A DNA stretch of 64,000 nt from an uncultured Burkholderiales bacterium (GTDB taxonomy: Bacteria; Pseudomonadota; Gammaproteobacteria; Burkholderiales; Burkholderiaceae_C): NCBI GenBank assembly GCA_945952065.1, contig CAMFGY010000004.1, forward strand, positions 244,271 through 308,270, given 5' to 3'. The stretch's first letter is position 1; every line of letters starts with the position of its first letter. The notes under the pieces were generated by a model. It saw only the letters and a program-made list of their open reading frames with translations, did not search any database and was not told where the DNA came from. Below, in pieces: positions 46,275 through 55,330 of the stretch. Both the position numbers and the translations under genes were made by a program.

Positions 46275-49226
46275 TCAAGCGCCGAAGCGCTGGTTCTTGA
46301 GGCGTGCGCCCAGTATCTCGGCTGCAGACCGCACCTCAGCCTGGTGTGCCTTGCGTTCGACAAACGCCAGCAGATCCACTAGCACTGGGCGTGCCTCCAG
46401 GAAGTCAGACATCTCGGCCTGCAGCTGGCTGATGATGCTCTGCGGCTCGACCTCCGCCAGCAGCTGTTGCAGGGCGATGATCAACTGGCCCAGCCGTGTG
46501 GCACCGAGTTCGGTGTTGTCGGTCAGATCTCGTGAGGCGAACTCGGGCACTTGTTTCAGCCGTGCCTCGTTCGGCGCCATGCTGGCCATGACCCGGCTGT
46601 AGTCCAACACGCGGAAGGCCTTGGCGAAGTTCTGGTAGTTGTCCAGCTTGCGTGCACCGGCAGTCTCCATGTCCATCATGCGCAGCATGAAACGTTCGAT
46701 GCCAGACAGCTTGGCCCAGGTGTCAGCGGCCAGGCCTTCGGGCACCAGCAGGTTGCTGGCGGCCTCTGAGGCCTGTTGCACGATCTCATCGACCACCGTG
46801 ACCTCGCCCTTTGTGCGCGGGCGCAGGGCGAAGCTGGTGACGTCTTCACCGCCGATGTGGGTGTAGCCGGTCAGCACCTTCAGCGCCGCAGCGTAGCCGG
46901 CCATCTGCAGGTCGGAGTCGTTGAACACGGGTTCGCCGTGGTGAGCCTCCACCGACGAGTTCAGATGCATCATTGTCCGAATCTGCTGGTCCACCTCTTG
47001 CCGAACAGCGGGCAGCAAGCGTTGCTTGAACGCTGGCCTGTCCCCAGTCGCGCGCTTGCGCAGCATCAACGTCACCGTGCCTTGCACGTATCCGCCCTTC
47101 TTCAGTTCTGACGTGGTTTCGGTGGCGATGTACCAGGCGGCCACCACCTGCAGGCCCGCGGCCCAGAAGATGCCCACGAGATCGCTCCAGACCCCGGTGT
47201 CCTGATGCGTGAACATCACGCACTGCATGCCGTTGTCGGGCATGCGTTGTGCCATCGCGGAGTAGGCGCGAACCATTCCGCGCCTGAAGTCGTCACCAGC
47301 ACCCTTCACCGCCAACGCGCGACGTGAGTCCCACACCCAGGAATCGAATGGCGCAGGAGGGTTTCGCCGCAGCCAGGCGATGAAGAACTCGGCGATCTCG
47401 TGATAGTTCACCGCATCGGCATAGGGAGGGTCCGTGATCCAGATCTCCGAGTCGCTCCTAATCTCTGCAGCTTCGATGTTGTGAACCTGCAGAGTTCCCG
47501 CAACTTCACTGGACGCGTCAGTAAGGTAGAGGTAGTTCTGCCCGGTTACGAAAGATCGAACCCCATAAAAGTAGTTCGTGTTGTAGGCTTGGTTGTAAAA
47601 CGTCTGGGTGATGGACTCGCGTGCAGCTCCGGTTCCGTAGCGGCAAAGCTTGCTCGACCAATCCAGCATCTTTGCAAGTGAGAGAGAGAGGACAGGTTGT
47701 AGATCGGGTGGAGCGTTCCGGATCTCCTCTGCGACCAGCGCCGCGACTAGGATCTGCCGCGGAGAGAACATGTGATGCCAATGAGTCCAGCCCCGTGTTC
47801 GTATGGGTTCATCAGTCTTTTCGCCAGGCTCGATTGCCATATCTGGCACAAGCCCGTCTCTCTGCCATTGCGAAAGGCTGCTACCGACGATGGTCTCGAT
47901 CTCTCGTTCCCGCTGTAGATCTTCCGTAGTCGGCGCGGCGAAGTACGTGTCTTGGCGGCCAGCAGTCAGCGTCTCGCGTGTGATCCACTGGATCGCGTAG
48001 AGTCGCTCTTGAAAGTTGTCTCCGGGATGGGGCATGAAGTCATGCTTCTCCCAACGACGCAAGCGGTTGAGAGCCAACCCTTCCGCGGAACGATAGTCTC
48101 CGCGCAGTGTCTTGACCGGCGTCCGATAGGTTCGGCCTTCAAGGCTGTACACCATGTCGCCGTCCTGCACCGTCCCTCGCTCCGCGGCCGACATTTCTGC
48201 TGGCGACACTCCAGAGACGATCTCGATATCGAATCGTTTACGCTCTGGGTCAGGTCGCAGTCGCGCAATTGCGTTTCGCGTCTTCGATACGATCCAACTG
48301 GACGAGAGTGGAATGAGCCACCCAGTTTCCGGACAGATGGTTTCTAGGCACCACAGGTAGGCTTTGGCGCGATTGCCGTTGCTGTCGTGCTCGATCCCCA
48401 GGTCGGCGATTCGTTGGTCCACACGACGCACGAGCTCCGCTTGCGCCTGAGTGATGCGTTCCCGCTGTGCGGTCTGCGCGCCGATGATTGAGGCAGCACC
48501 CCACGACAGCATGCACGCGATCGGATTGAGGTCTGAGGCGTAGGCATCGCAGCCAATGCGTGCGGCTTCGAAGGGAATGGAGCCACCTCCACAGAACGCA
48601 TCACCCACTCTGGGGCGGTGCCCGAAGCGAAGAACGCCGAGTTGCTCCACCAAGCTTGGAATCGAGTTTGCGCTCACGCCCAGGTGCGCAAGATGTCGAT
48701 TCACGATTGGCCAGACAGGTTCATACAGCCAAGCTTGATCGACTTCTTCAGGTCGTTTGCACAAACTCGACTTCTCATCGTAGCTGCCAAGGGTGGCCAT
48801 GGCCCTGCGATAGAGAGCGAGCTTTTCCTCGTCAGTGACGTCACGGCGCCAACCTCTCTTGCCGAAGAAGCGATCTGGGTCCGCGACAGGTATCAAATCC
48901 CTCAGTTCCGAGACTGAGAAGGCGTTGGCAGCGAGCGCGCGACGCGCCAGGCTTTCTTCATCGAACGCCATCAGCCGTTCGAAGATGTCCAGATCGGCTT
49001 CGGCGTCGGAAGTTGCTGGCAGCAACGTGCCGAGCAGGATGGCGCGCACGAGGATCAAGGGCTTGCGCCCTTTCCAATACGAACCCAATCCAGTCAGCGT
49101 CTGGCTTTGAACTCCAGTTCGCTCCTGTTGGGCTTCGAAGGAGACTTTTTGCACCGGAAACACTGATTCGATCAGCGCCGGTGTGTCGCGCAACGCGCCT
49201 GGGGTGAGTGTTGGAGATTTATTCAT
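46275..49226 (-). CDS. DUF1156 (COG1743-type) adenine-specific DNA methylase
   Basis: A 983-residue protein starting QKVSFEAQQERTG after a short lead, typical of DUF1156. The AdoMet-binding motif is GDAFCGGGSIPFEAARIG (residues 208-225), followed by DLNP, and the catalytic DPPY is at residues 599-602, the form used by N6-adenine methylases. It should mark host DNA. Its start overlaps the stop of the 188-residue gene (ATGA). Large size and context fit multi-gene defence clusters rather than a simple restriction system. Confidence 0.88.
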   Translation of the reverse strand: MNKSPTLTPGALRDTPALIESVFPVQKVSFEAQQERTGVQSQTLTGLGSYWKGRKPLILVRAILLGTLLPATSDAEADLDIFERLMAFDEESLARRALAANAFSVSELRDLIPVADPDRFFGKRGWRRDVTDEEKLALYRRAMATLGSYDEKSSLCKRPEEVDQAWLYEPVWPIVNRHLAHLGVSANSIPSLVEQLGVLRFGHRPRVGDAFCGGGSIPFEAARIGCDAYASDLNPIACMLSWGAASIIGAQTAQRERITQAQAELVRRVDQRIADLGIEHDSNGNRAKAYLWCLETICPETGWLIPLSSSWIVSKTRNAIARLRPDPERKRFDIEIVSGVSPAEMSAAERGTVQDGDMVYSLEGRTYRTPVKTLRGDYRSAEGLALNRLRRWEKHDFMPHPGDNFQERLYAIQWITRETLTAGRQDTYFAAPTTEDLQREREIETIVGSSLSQWQRDGLVPDMAIEPGEKTDEPIRTRGWTHWHHMFSPRQILVAALVAEEIRNAPPDLQPVLSLSLAKMLDWSSKLCRYGTGAARESITQTFYNQAYNTNYFYGVRSFVTGQNYLYLTDASSEVAGTLQVHNIEAAEIRSDSEIWITDPPYADAVNYHEIAEFFIAWLRRNPPAPFDSWVWDSRRALAVKGAGDDFRRGMVRAYSAMAQRMPDNGMQCVMFTHQDTGVWSDLVGIFWAAGLQVVAAWYIATETTSELKKGGYVQGTVTLMLRKRATGDRPAFKQRLLPAVRQEVDQQIRTMMHLNSSVEAHHGEPVFNDSDLQMAGYAAALKVLTGYTHIGGEDVTSFALRPRTKGEVTVVDEIVQQASEAASNLLVPEGLAADTWAKLSGIERFMLRMMDMETAGARKLDNYQNFAKAFRVLDYSRVMASMAPNEARLKQVPEFASRDLTDNTELGATRLGQLIIALQQLLAEVEPQSIISQLQAEMSDFLEARPVLVDLLAFVERKAHQAEVRSAAEILGARLKNQRFGA

Positions 49227-49789
49227 TTGGCGGTCGAGGCGCGGTAGGCTTGGTCCGGATCGTTGGGTTTGTCGGGCCGGGTCATGGTGATCCGGCCGGC
49301 GCGCAACAGGGGGCGCAGGTAGTCCTGGCGGACCGTTTCGGCCTTCCAGGCACGCAGCTCACAGAGGGTGACCACCAGGTCCTTCACCTCATCAGGCGGG
49401 TGCCTGCGCCCGATGGCGCCCACTCGGGCGGCCAGCCCTCCAGGCAGTTCGTTCAATAGGGCTTGCCGACGTGGGTCGCTTAGCGGGTCACTCCGGCTGG
49501 CCGGGTTGCTGTCCAGGCTTTCGGAGTGACTGGTTACGCCGGCGAGGCTGCTGGATAAGCCCTGGGGGTTACTGGTTAAGCCGCTGGGGTTACTGGATAA
49601 GGCAGCCCCGCCTGCGCCTTGGGCAGTAAGCTCACCGGCGCCGTACTTGCCGCCAACCATGCCGGGTTCGTTGGCGAATGCGCAGACGGTCTCCATGTCC
49701 GACTTGCCGGCATCAGAACCAGCCTTAGCCCCGATCCGCTCGGTCTCGTCGAGCAGCTGGAGGCGCTCAAGAAGCTCTTGAGTCGTCAT
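49223..49789 (-). CDS. Linker-rich defence-operon protein with C-terminal winged-helix-like domain
   Basis: A 188-residue protein. The middle is a degenerate repeat of about seven to eight residues (SNPSGLTSNPQGLSSS, then SLAGVTS), likely disordered. The C-terminal 75 residues (RRQALLNELPGGLAAR through YLRPLLRAGRITMTRPDKP) look like the winged-helix domain often found at the ends of DNA-processing proteins. It overlaps both neighbours by four bases, so it is tightly coupled to DUF3780 and the methylase. Function unknown. Confidence 0.65.
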   Translation of the reverse strand: MTTQELLERLQLLDETERIGAKAGSDAGKSDMETVCAFANEPGMVGGKYGAGELTAQGAGGAALSSNPSGLTSNPQGLSSSLAGVTSHSESLDSNPASRSDPLSDPRRQALLNELPGGLAARVGAIGRRHPPDEVKDLVVTLCELRAWKAETVRQDYLRPLLRAGRITMTRPDKPNDPDQAYRASTAK

Positions 49790-50466
49790 GCTTCCTCGTC
49801 GCTGAACAGGTCGAGAGACGGCCTCAGACCCGTGTCACCACTGTCGCGCTGGGCCGAACTGCGACGAGCGCGTGGCGCAAGCAGCTCACTTTGCGCCACA
49901 TCGCCCAAAGCGTGGCGCAAAGCCAGCCTCCAGCCTTTGTCCCCGTCGCCGATACCGCCTGTGCTCATCGCAGTCATGCCAAACAACCACCAGCGCTCTT
50001 CCGGGCGCAGTGCCAGCCAGTTGCGCACGGCCACGGGGATCTTTTCCATCTCCATGTGTTCGACGGCCCACACCAGCACGCACAGTTCCTTACCCAGCAG
50101 GCGATCGACCAGGTTGTCCCCGGCCTTCCAGGCGCTAGGCTTTAGATCATGTGTGCCGAGCCGGGCATTGAACGCCCGCTGTACCTCTGAGCGGATCGCC
50201 GCCCAGCGAGCGCGGTCGAGCACCGCCCGATCAATGACGGAGTGCTCGTCGCTCAGCGCCTGCAGGCCGAGATACTCGCTGACCTGCACAGGAGTGGTGA
50301 TGCTGCGAGGGACGATCACCTTGAAGTGATGAGGGTCCGAGGTTGCTGGCACGCCGAAACCCAGGGTTGGGCGCGCCTCTGCCATCGTCTTGGCAGGGGT
50401 AGACGCGGGAGGCGCAGCGTTGGCATCGGGCGCCGCAGCTGTACGTTTGGTCCTGGGCTTGGTCAT
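49786..50466 (-). CDS. DUF3780 family protein
   Basis: A 226-residue protein: a basic, Ala/Pro-rich N-terminus, then the DUF3780-like core starting LGFGVPATSDPHHFKVIVP and containing WWLFGMTAMSTGGIGDGDKGWRLALRHAL. DUF3780 is known mainly from its association with DUF499 and DUF1156 genes; its role is unknown. It starts 4 bp after the DUF499 stop and overlaps the next gene. Confidence 0.8.
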   Translation of the reverse strand: MTKPRTKRTAAAPDANAAPPASTPAKTMAEARPTLGFGVPATSDPHHFKVIVPRSITTPVQVSEYLGLQALSDEHSVIDRAVLDRARWAAIRSEVQRAFNARLGTHDLKPSAWKAGDNLVDRLLGKELCVLVWAVEHMEMEKIPVAVRNWLALRPEERWWLFGMTAMSTGGIGDGDKGWRLALRHALGDVAQSELLAPRARRSSAQRDSGDTGLRPSLDLFSDEEA

Positions 50467-50470
50467 GTGC

Positions 50471-53400
50471 TCAGGTCTCCTGGGTCACGTCTCCGGGCTT
50501 GAGCTCCAGGCCCACCAGCTTGGCGAACTCCTTGGCGGCAAATCCGGTGTCGAAGTGAGCGCCGTCGCTGATGTTGACCACTACAGGTGCTTGGTCTTCG
50601 GCGAGCAGTTGCCGAAGGCTCGTGATCACGCCCTCGATGACGACCGCGTTCACCTCGCGCTCTTGGAAGCGCACGGTCACCGTTTGCTCTCCTTCGCCGA
50701 TCTCAATGCGGACGCCCTTGAACAGCGCACCGGGTTGGTCGCGGAAACGGTTGATGACACCAAACACCCGATCCGTGGTGTCCAGTCCGATGCGCTTGGG
50801 CGTCAGCTTGACGGGCTTGGTGTCGTTGATCTGCACGGTCTGATCGCCGCTGGCCGGGATCTGAAAGTCTGCAGTCTTGTTGGCTTCTCCAGCCCGTGCA
50901 TGCACCAGCAAGCGAACTGCCGCAGTGCCGACTTCAAACGGTCCTTCGTACGGCAGGCCATCTCGCGGGTTGGAACCGTCCAGTGTGTACGTCAGTGTGG
51001 CTTTGGGCGTGCACGCCAGTGTGACGCGGCGCATGTCGGCTGCGGGCTCGACTTGGTGGCGAATCTTCAGGTCAGCGGTCCAGCGAACTGGTGTGCCAGT
51101 CTCATAGTGCCCCGTGGTGTCACGGGCTTGAAAGTACAGTGTGCCTTCGGTGGTAGTGAAGCTGTCGAGGTCGTCCACGGACTGCCCGTTGACGAGCCCC
51201 TCAGGCCGGGGCGCAAAGACGACCACGGGGCTGTCACCCGCGTGGCGCGGCGTGAGGCTGAGAATCGTGGCGCCCGTTTCCGGCTGACTGCCGATGACGG
51301 AGACGTTGACCGTGGTCTTGTCTTTGGGGAACGGCCCCTTCTCGATGTAGCCGTCTTCTCCCAGGCGCCAGCGGCCCTGTTTGAGCGCCTCGACCTTCAA
51401 TGTGTCCATGCCACCCGAGCCCGGCATCCATGGCCAGTCGGTCGTGCTCTTCGCTCGCGCGACGACGTCCTTCCAGGGCGTGCGTCGGTTGTCCTTGCCG
51501 GACGGCCAAAGAAACTCCTCCGCCATGGCGAAGTACTCGGTGAAGCTGTCGGTCAGGTTGGCCACCAACTTGTAGTTGGCGCGCGGGCTTGCCAGCAGCG
51601 ACTCGATCTGAGCTTCAGCGGACTGGTCACCCTTGCCGATCTTAAGGCCGTTGTCGATGGTGACCGTGGCCAGGATTTGCCGACCATCGATGGGGTCCAT
51701 ACTTGGGATGTAGATGCGATTGTAGGCAGCGGAGAGCGCCTTGCCGAAGCGGCCTTCGGCTTCCTCAAAACGGTCTCGAGCTTCGTCGAACAAGGTGTCC
51801 CCAGCTTTCAGGCGCTTGTGGATTTGCTCGATGGCGTAAAGCTCTCGAAGCCTATCCTCCACGGCGTCGGCCATGTGGCTGTCTTGACCGGTCAGCACCA
51901 GCAGGTTGTTCTTCTCCTGCTGGAAGTCGAAGAAGTTCTGCAGCTCGCTGGGCGGGACCTTGCCATCTGGCTTGATGACAATGAGGGTACGAGGACCGTT
52001 CAGGCGAATTTCGTCGAATCGGGGCATCACCTGAACGTCCTGGTACGCCAGGCGCCGGTCGGGCTGGAGAATGCCGGTGAGTCGGTTGATCAGCGCCTGG
52101 TCGATCTTGGGTTGGGGCACCTCCTTGGCATTGCGCTCGATTTGGCGCGAGAGGTTCTCCGTCTCCTTGATGAACAGACGTTGGTCTTCTCGGTGCAGGT
52201 ACCATGCTTGCTCACGCAGGCGCTGCAGTGCCTGCATGAACTCATCGGGCTTGCGGCCAGGTGCGGCGAGGAACTCGATGACTTCGCTCTCGGACAGCCC
52301 GATTCGTCCGCCCACAGCGCGTGACAGGGACGATGCCAGCAGCAGCGTCATCGTCTGGCGGCACGCATCTGTGTCAAGCTCGGCGTCGATGGTCTCCGCG
52401 ATCGCGTTGCCTCGGTCGGCGATGTCCCGGGTGACCGCTGGCAGCAGTTTGGGCGCGATGCGCTCGATCTCGTCGCGCACTTGGTCGTCGTTGAGGGCCA
52501 GGTGCTGTGTGCCGATGAGGTAGACGTCGTCGTCATCGCGCTGCGCGACGCTCTTGAGAAGGCGTGCCGTGAACTGCATCAGGCCGCGCGTCTGCCGGAA
52601 GCCTTCGTTCTCCTTGAACAAAGCCACGAGGTGCTTGAACGAAGGGTGGAAGGGATAGGTCTCGCGCACCTGCTCGGCAAGCTGCTCAATGCTTGCTGCG
52701 ACGATGTAGCCGGCGTCCTCGGCCTTTTTGACCTGTTGGGCGTATTCCTCAGCCACATCGGCGATGACCCGATCGTCGGGCATCTTGTCGATGAGGCGTG
52801 TCTTCAGGATCTCGTAGATCTCGTTGCCGGCAAGCTGGACCGGCGTGATCGTCATGGCTTGTCGCCGCGTTTCCTGCTGGAGGTTGGAGATTGCGTCGGC
52901 CAGAGCTTTGGTCTGCGCTTGGTAGCTGCCGGAGAGGTTGGCCACGACGATGCAGCAGTTGGGTAGTTCCAGCGCGGCACTCATCAGAGTAGCCAGGGAG
53001 AACACGACCATGTTGGCCAGCGTTCCTTGGCCGAACACTTGCGTGCTCGCGTTGTCCAGGTAGGGCGGCAGTTCGTCGAGGAGGATGAGCGTCGGCTTGT
53101 CGCCGATTATTTCTTTCCACTTTGCCCGGTCGACAGACTTGGGGCCGTTGACCCAGTAGGGCTTGATGGCCTCCGGCTCCCCCAGCTGGGTGGCGATGTC
53201 GCCCCAGATGTAGTTGTCCGGGGTGTTGCGACCGTTGAAAGCTGCGATCCGTGCCTGGCCGAAGTTGATGCGGTCCTTCAATTCATCTGGCAGCACTTCT
53301 GGCCGCAGATGCGGATGGCGCGCCAGTAGTCCCAGCGCGATCATCATGTGCGTCTTACCGCCACCCATCGCCTGGGTCAGCTCGAAGACCGCCTGGTCCG

Positions 53401-53593
53401 ATTTGCCGGAGAGGCGGAGCAGGCCCTCGCGGAACAACTGCGCCATGCCGTGCGTGACGAAGTTGCGCGAGAAGAAGTCGCGCCCGTCCCCCTCGTCGCC
53501 GATGAGGTCGGCCAAGTTCTCAATGCCCTGGCTCATCCGGTAGTCGTGGATTGCCGCATTGAAGCGGCAGGCCTGCTTGACGGTCTTGATCAC
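50471..53593 (-). CDS. DUF499 (COG1483-type) ATPase
   Basis: A 1040-residue ATPase. The Walker A motif is QAMGGGKTHM (residues 74-83) and the Walker B LILLDELPPYLD (169-180), in a STAND/AAA-like order typical of DUF499. A long C-terminal part contains strand-rich segments (VTLACTPKATLTYTLDGSNPRDG). It is the largest gene of the operon and overlaps the upstream ribbon-helix-helix gene by four bases. It may sense invading DNA or couple ATP use to modification; this is inferred from context. Confidence 0.87.
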   Translation of the reverse strand: MIKTVKQACRFNAAIHDYRMSQGIENLADLIGDEGDGRDFFSRNFVTHGMAQLFREGLLRLSGKSDQAVFELTQAMGGGKTHMMIALGLLARHPHLRPEVLPDELKDRINFGQARIAAFNGRNTPDNYIWGDIATQLGEPEAIKPYWVNGPKSVDRAKWKEIIGDKPTLILLDELPPYLDNASTQVFGQGTLANMVVFSLATLMSAALELPNCCIVVANLSGSYQAQTKALADAISNLQQETRRQAMTITPVQLAGNEIYEILKTRLIDKMPDDRVIADVAEEYAQQVKKAEDAGYIVAASIEQLAEQVRETYPFHPSFKHLVALFKENEGFRQTRGLMQFTARLLKSVAQRDDDDVYLIGTQHLALNDDQVRDEIERIAPKLLPAVTRDIADRGNAIAETIDAELDTDACRQTMTLLLASSLSRAVGGRIGLSESEVIEFLAAPGRKPDEFMQALQRLREQAWYLHREDQRLFIKETENLSRQIERNAKEVPQPKIDQALINRLTGILQPDRRLAYQDVQVMPRFDEIRLNGPRTLIVIKPDGKVPPSELQNFFDFQQEKNNLLVLTGQDSHMADAVEDRLRELYAIEQIHKRLKAGDTLFDEARDRFEEAEGRFGKALSAAYNRIYIPSMDPIDGRQILATVTIDNGLKIGKGDQSAEAQIESLLASPRANYKLVANLTDSFTEYFAMAEEFLWPSGKDNRRTPWKDVVARAKSTTDWPWMPGSGGMDTLKVEALKQGRWRLGEDGYIEKGPFPKDKTTVNVSVIGSQPETGATILSLTPRHAGDSPVVVFAPRPEGLVNGQSVDDLDSFTTTEGTLYFQARDTTGHYETGTPVRWTADLKIRHQVEPAADMRRVTLACTPKATLTYTLDGSNPRDGLPYEGPFEVGTAAVRLLVHARAGEANKTADFQIPASGDQTVQINDTKPVKLTPKRIGLDTTDRVFGVINRFRDQPGALFKGVRIEIGEGEQTVTVRFQEREVNAVVIEGVITSLRQLLAEDQAPVVVNISDGAHFDTGFAAKEFAKLVGLELKPGDVTQET

Positions 53594-53790
53594 GAAATGG
53601 CTCCCTTAGCCGTGCGCTTGTTGTCGCTGATATCGCTCACAGGAATGCCCTTGGCTCTGCAGTGATCGCGAATCAGCACCTCGACCATGTTGGCGATGGA
53701 GCGATGCTCCGATTCAGCGGCGCGCTGCAGCGCCTGCTTGATCTCGGGCTCGATGCGCAGCGTGAGAGTGGCGGTTTTGCTGGCAGCCAT
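53590..53790 (-). CDS. Ribbon-helix-helix protein at head of defence operon
   Basis: A 66-residue protein from ATG 53790, with AAGAGGAAG at good spacing upstream; the longer upstream start lacks one. TATLTLRIEPEIKQALQRAAE is the ribbon strand and first helix of an RHH/CopG-like fold, and SIANMVEVLIRDHC the second helix. As first gene of the operon, overlapping DUF499 by four bases, it is a good candidate autorepressor. Confidence 0.8.
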   Translation of the reverse strand: MAASKTATLTLRIEPEIKQALQRAAESEHRSIANMVEVLIRDHCRAKGIPVSDISDNKRTAKGAIS

Positions 53791-53925
53791 GGCTTCCTCT
53801 TGGCGATGATGCAAATGTACTGCATTCAGCAGCCATCGCCGGCTTGTAAGTGATAACAATCAGCCGATGTGTATTGACTTAGGCTTGCTATGCGCCCGTG
53901 AGCCGCTCACGGCTGTCCCTGGGCG

Positions 53926-53963
53926 GCTACTGAACAGAAAAACCACCAGACTGGTGGCAGTTC
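53926..53963. repeat. Nested hairpin upstream of the defence operon
   Basis: CTGAAC pairs with GTTCAG and, inside, CCACCA with TGGTGG around a GAC loop. Its right half includes TGGTGGCAGTTC, the inverse of 43221-43232. Confidence 0.7.
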
Positions 53964-54072
53964 AGGCAACTTGACCAGCTCTGCACTTGTTGGGCCGACT
54001 TTGGCCTAGCGGATGGGTCCATCCCGGCCGGAATCTGTCCATCGAGGGGGCTGCGAACGGCTTTGCTAATGA

Positions 54073-54549
54073 TCAGGCTCCGCGTCGAGGCTTGCGAAGA
54101 GGATCCGTTGAAAGCTCCTCCGCGTAGCTTTCCGCAGCCAAACGCGCCCAGGTAACGACGCGTTTCGCGAGTGTCCGCTCAATCTTTCCTAGTGCAGGGC
54201 GACAGCGAATTTCCACCGTGTCACCGATCAGGAACACGCGCTCAGCTGCCTTGCCCTCACCTTCGCGCGTTTCGCGAATTGGGAAATGAACACGCTCCGT
54301 TCCCTTTGCGCGCGCGATCTCTACCAGGGTAAGGCCGCGCTGCTTTAGATACTTGATGTCGACCAGCTGAGCCAGATGTCTGGTGTCGTAGTAGGAGCCA
54401 AACGTGGCGCCATGTGCCTTTGATACGAGCCCAATGGAGATGTAGTAGCGAATCGTCGAAGCGCTCAACTTCGACAGTTCGGCCAAGTCTACGAGTCGAT
54501 AGATCTCGTGTGGCGTGATTGTTCGACCGTTCGGAAATTTTGCCGTCAT
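54073..54549 (-). CDS. MerR-like transcriptional regulator
   Basis: A 158-residue protein from ATG 54549 (an upstream GTG at 54591 is possible). YRLVDLAELSKLSASTIRYYISIGLVSKA is a MerR-type helix-turn-helix and wing, and YLKQRGLTLVEIARAK continues the dimer helix. The C-terminal part lacks clear metal-binding cysteines, so the signal is unknown. It is divergent from the Xre-like gene and lies between the defence operon and the transposition genes, so it could control either. Confidence 0.75.
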   Translation of the reverse strand: MTAKFPNGRTITPHEIYRLVDLAELSKLSASTIRYYISIGLVSKAHGATFGSYYDTRHLAQLVDIKYLKQRGLTLVEIARAKGTERVHFPIRETREGEGKAAERVFLIGDTVEIRCRPALGKIERTLAKRVVTWARLAAESYAEELSTDPLRKPRRGA

Positions 54550-54619
54550 CGTCGTGCACCCGTGTCGCCTGCGCACGCCGTTTATGCGCACGTGTTGGTC
54601 TTGTCCCGGGTAGTGTCGC

Positions 54620-54637
54620 CGCTCACTTTCGTGAGCG
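54620..54637. promoter_or_regulatory. Inverted repeat in divergent regulator promoter region
   Basis: CGCTCAC-tttc-GTGAGCG, a perfect seven-base inverted repeat, lies 51 bp before the Xre-like start. TTATGCG words flank it (54583 and 54641). It is a likely operator for one of the two regulators. Confidence 0.45.
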
Positions 54638-54687
54638 CCTGTTATGCGACTTCGAAACTGGCCTGGCGTCAGGCTACTTTTGGCACC

Positions 54688-55140
54688 ATGTTGGACAACA
54701 AACTACTCAGGCTGCCGTGTGCGCTGATCAGCGCGCGGCGGCGCTTTGGACTTCTCCAGAAGCAGGTCGCGATCGGTGCTGGGCTTGGTAGCAGCTATAT
54801 CTGCGCCTTAGAACGCGGTCGGCGTCCGGCCGTGCCTACGGATGACGTGATCATTCGAATCGCCAAGGTTTTCGAGGATTGGCCAGCGGCAGAGCAGGAA
54901 CTGCGGTGGGCCGCTACTCACGATCGAGTGTTGGTATTGTTGGACGAGGCGGGACAGGGTGACCTGGCAGAAGCCATCTCGGCCGCATTGCTGTCTGCTC
55001 ATGCCCTGCGGAGCAGTGAGCGCGCCGGGCTGGCACGCTTGCTCTCGAAGGCGCTGGGCAGTCGACGGTTCCTCGAACGCCTGGAGGACGATGTCGAATG
55101 GACTCCATCACACAAGCGGATGGAGGCGCCTATCGACTAA
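54688..55140 (+). CDS. Xre-family helix-turn-helix regulator
   Basis: A 150-residue protein from ATG 54688. The N-terminal helix-turn-helix reads LISARRRFGLLQKQVAIGAGL, then SSYICALERGRRPAV, a standard Xre/Cro domain. The C-terminal half is helical with no recognised domain. Upstream in-frame codons run into the divergent MerR gene and were excluded. It precedes tnsA by 190 bp in the same direction and may regulate transposition. Confidence 0.8.
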   Translation: MLDNKLLRLPCALISARRRFGLLQKQVAIGAGLGSSYICALERGRRPAVPTDDVIIRIAKVFEDWPAAEQELRWAATHDRVLVLLDEAGQGDLAEAISAALLSAHALRSSERAGLARLLSKALGSRRFLERLEDDVEWTPSHKRMEAPID

Positions 55141-55151
55141 GCAAAAGAAAA

Positions 55152-55178
55152 CGGCAGGGACCTCGCGGAGCCCTGCCG
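55152..55178 (-). terminator. Hairpin between Xre gene and tnsA
   Basis: CGGCAGGG / CCCTGCCG with an 11-base loop. On the minus strand it is followed by TTTTCTTTT, so it would stop leftward transcription; on the plus strand there is no T run. It may insulate the transposition genes. Confidence 0.6.
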
Positions 55179-55330
55179 TACAAGGTACAGGCGACTAAAC
55201 CAATACCGTTTCACACCACAAGTATCTCTGCCTGGCCTTCGGGGATCAATCCCCGCCGCGGTCCGTCTCGTCAACTGACGGCGCCAATAGCACTCGACGG
55301 TGCAAGAAATTGGTCGCCGGGAGAGAACTC

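Noticed and set aside
50390..52324. Plus-strand 644-codon frame
   Set aside because: Antisense to the DUF499 ATPase gene, which has clear Walker motifs.
43262..53790. Classical BREX or DISARM system
   Set aside because: No PglZ, BrxC/BrxA or DUF1998 protein is seen, so the operon was not labelled as either; only functional analogy is suggested.
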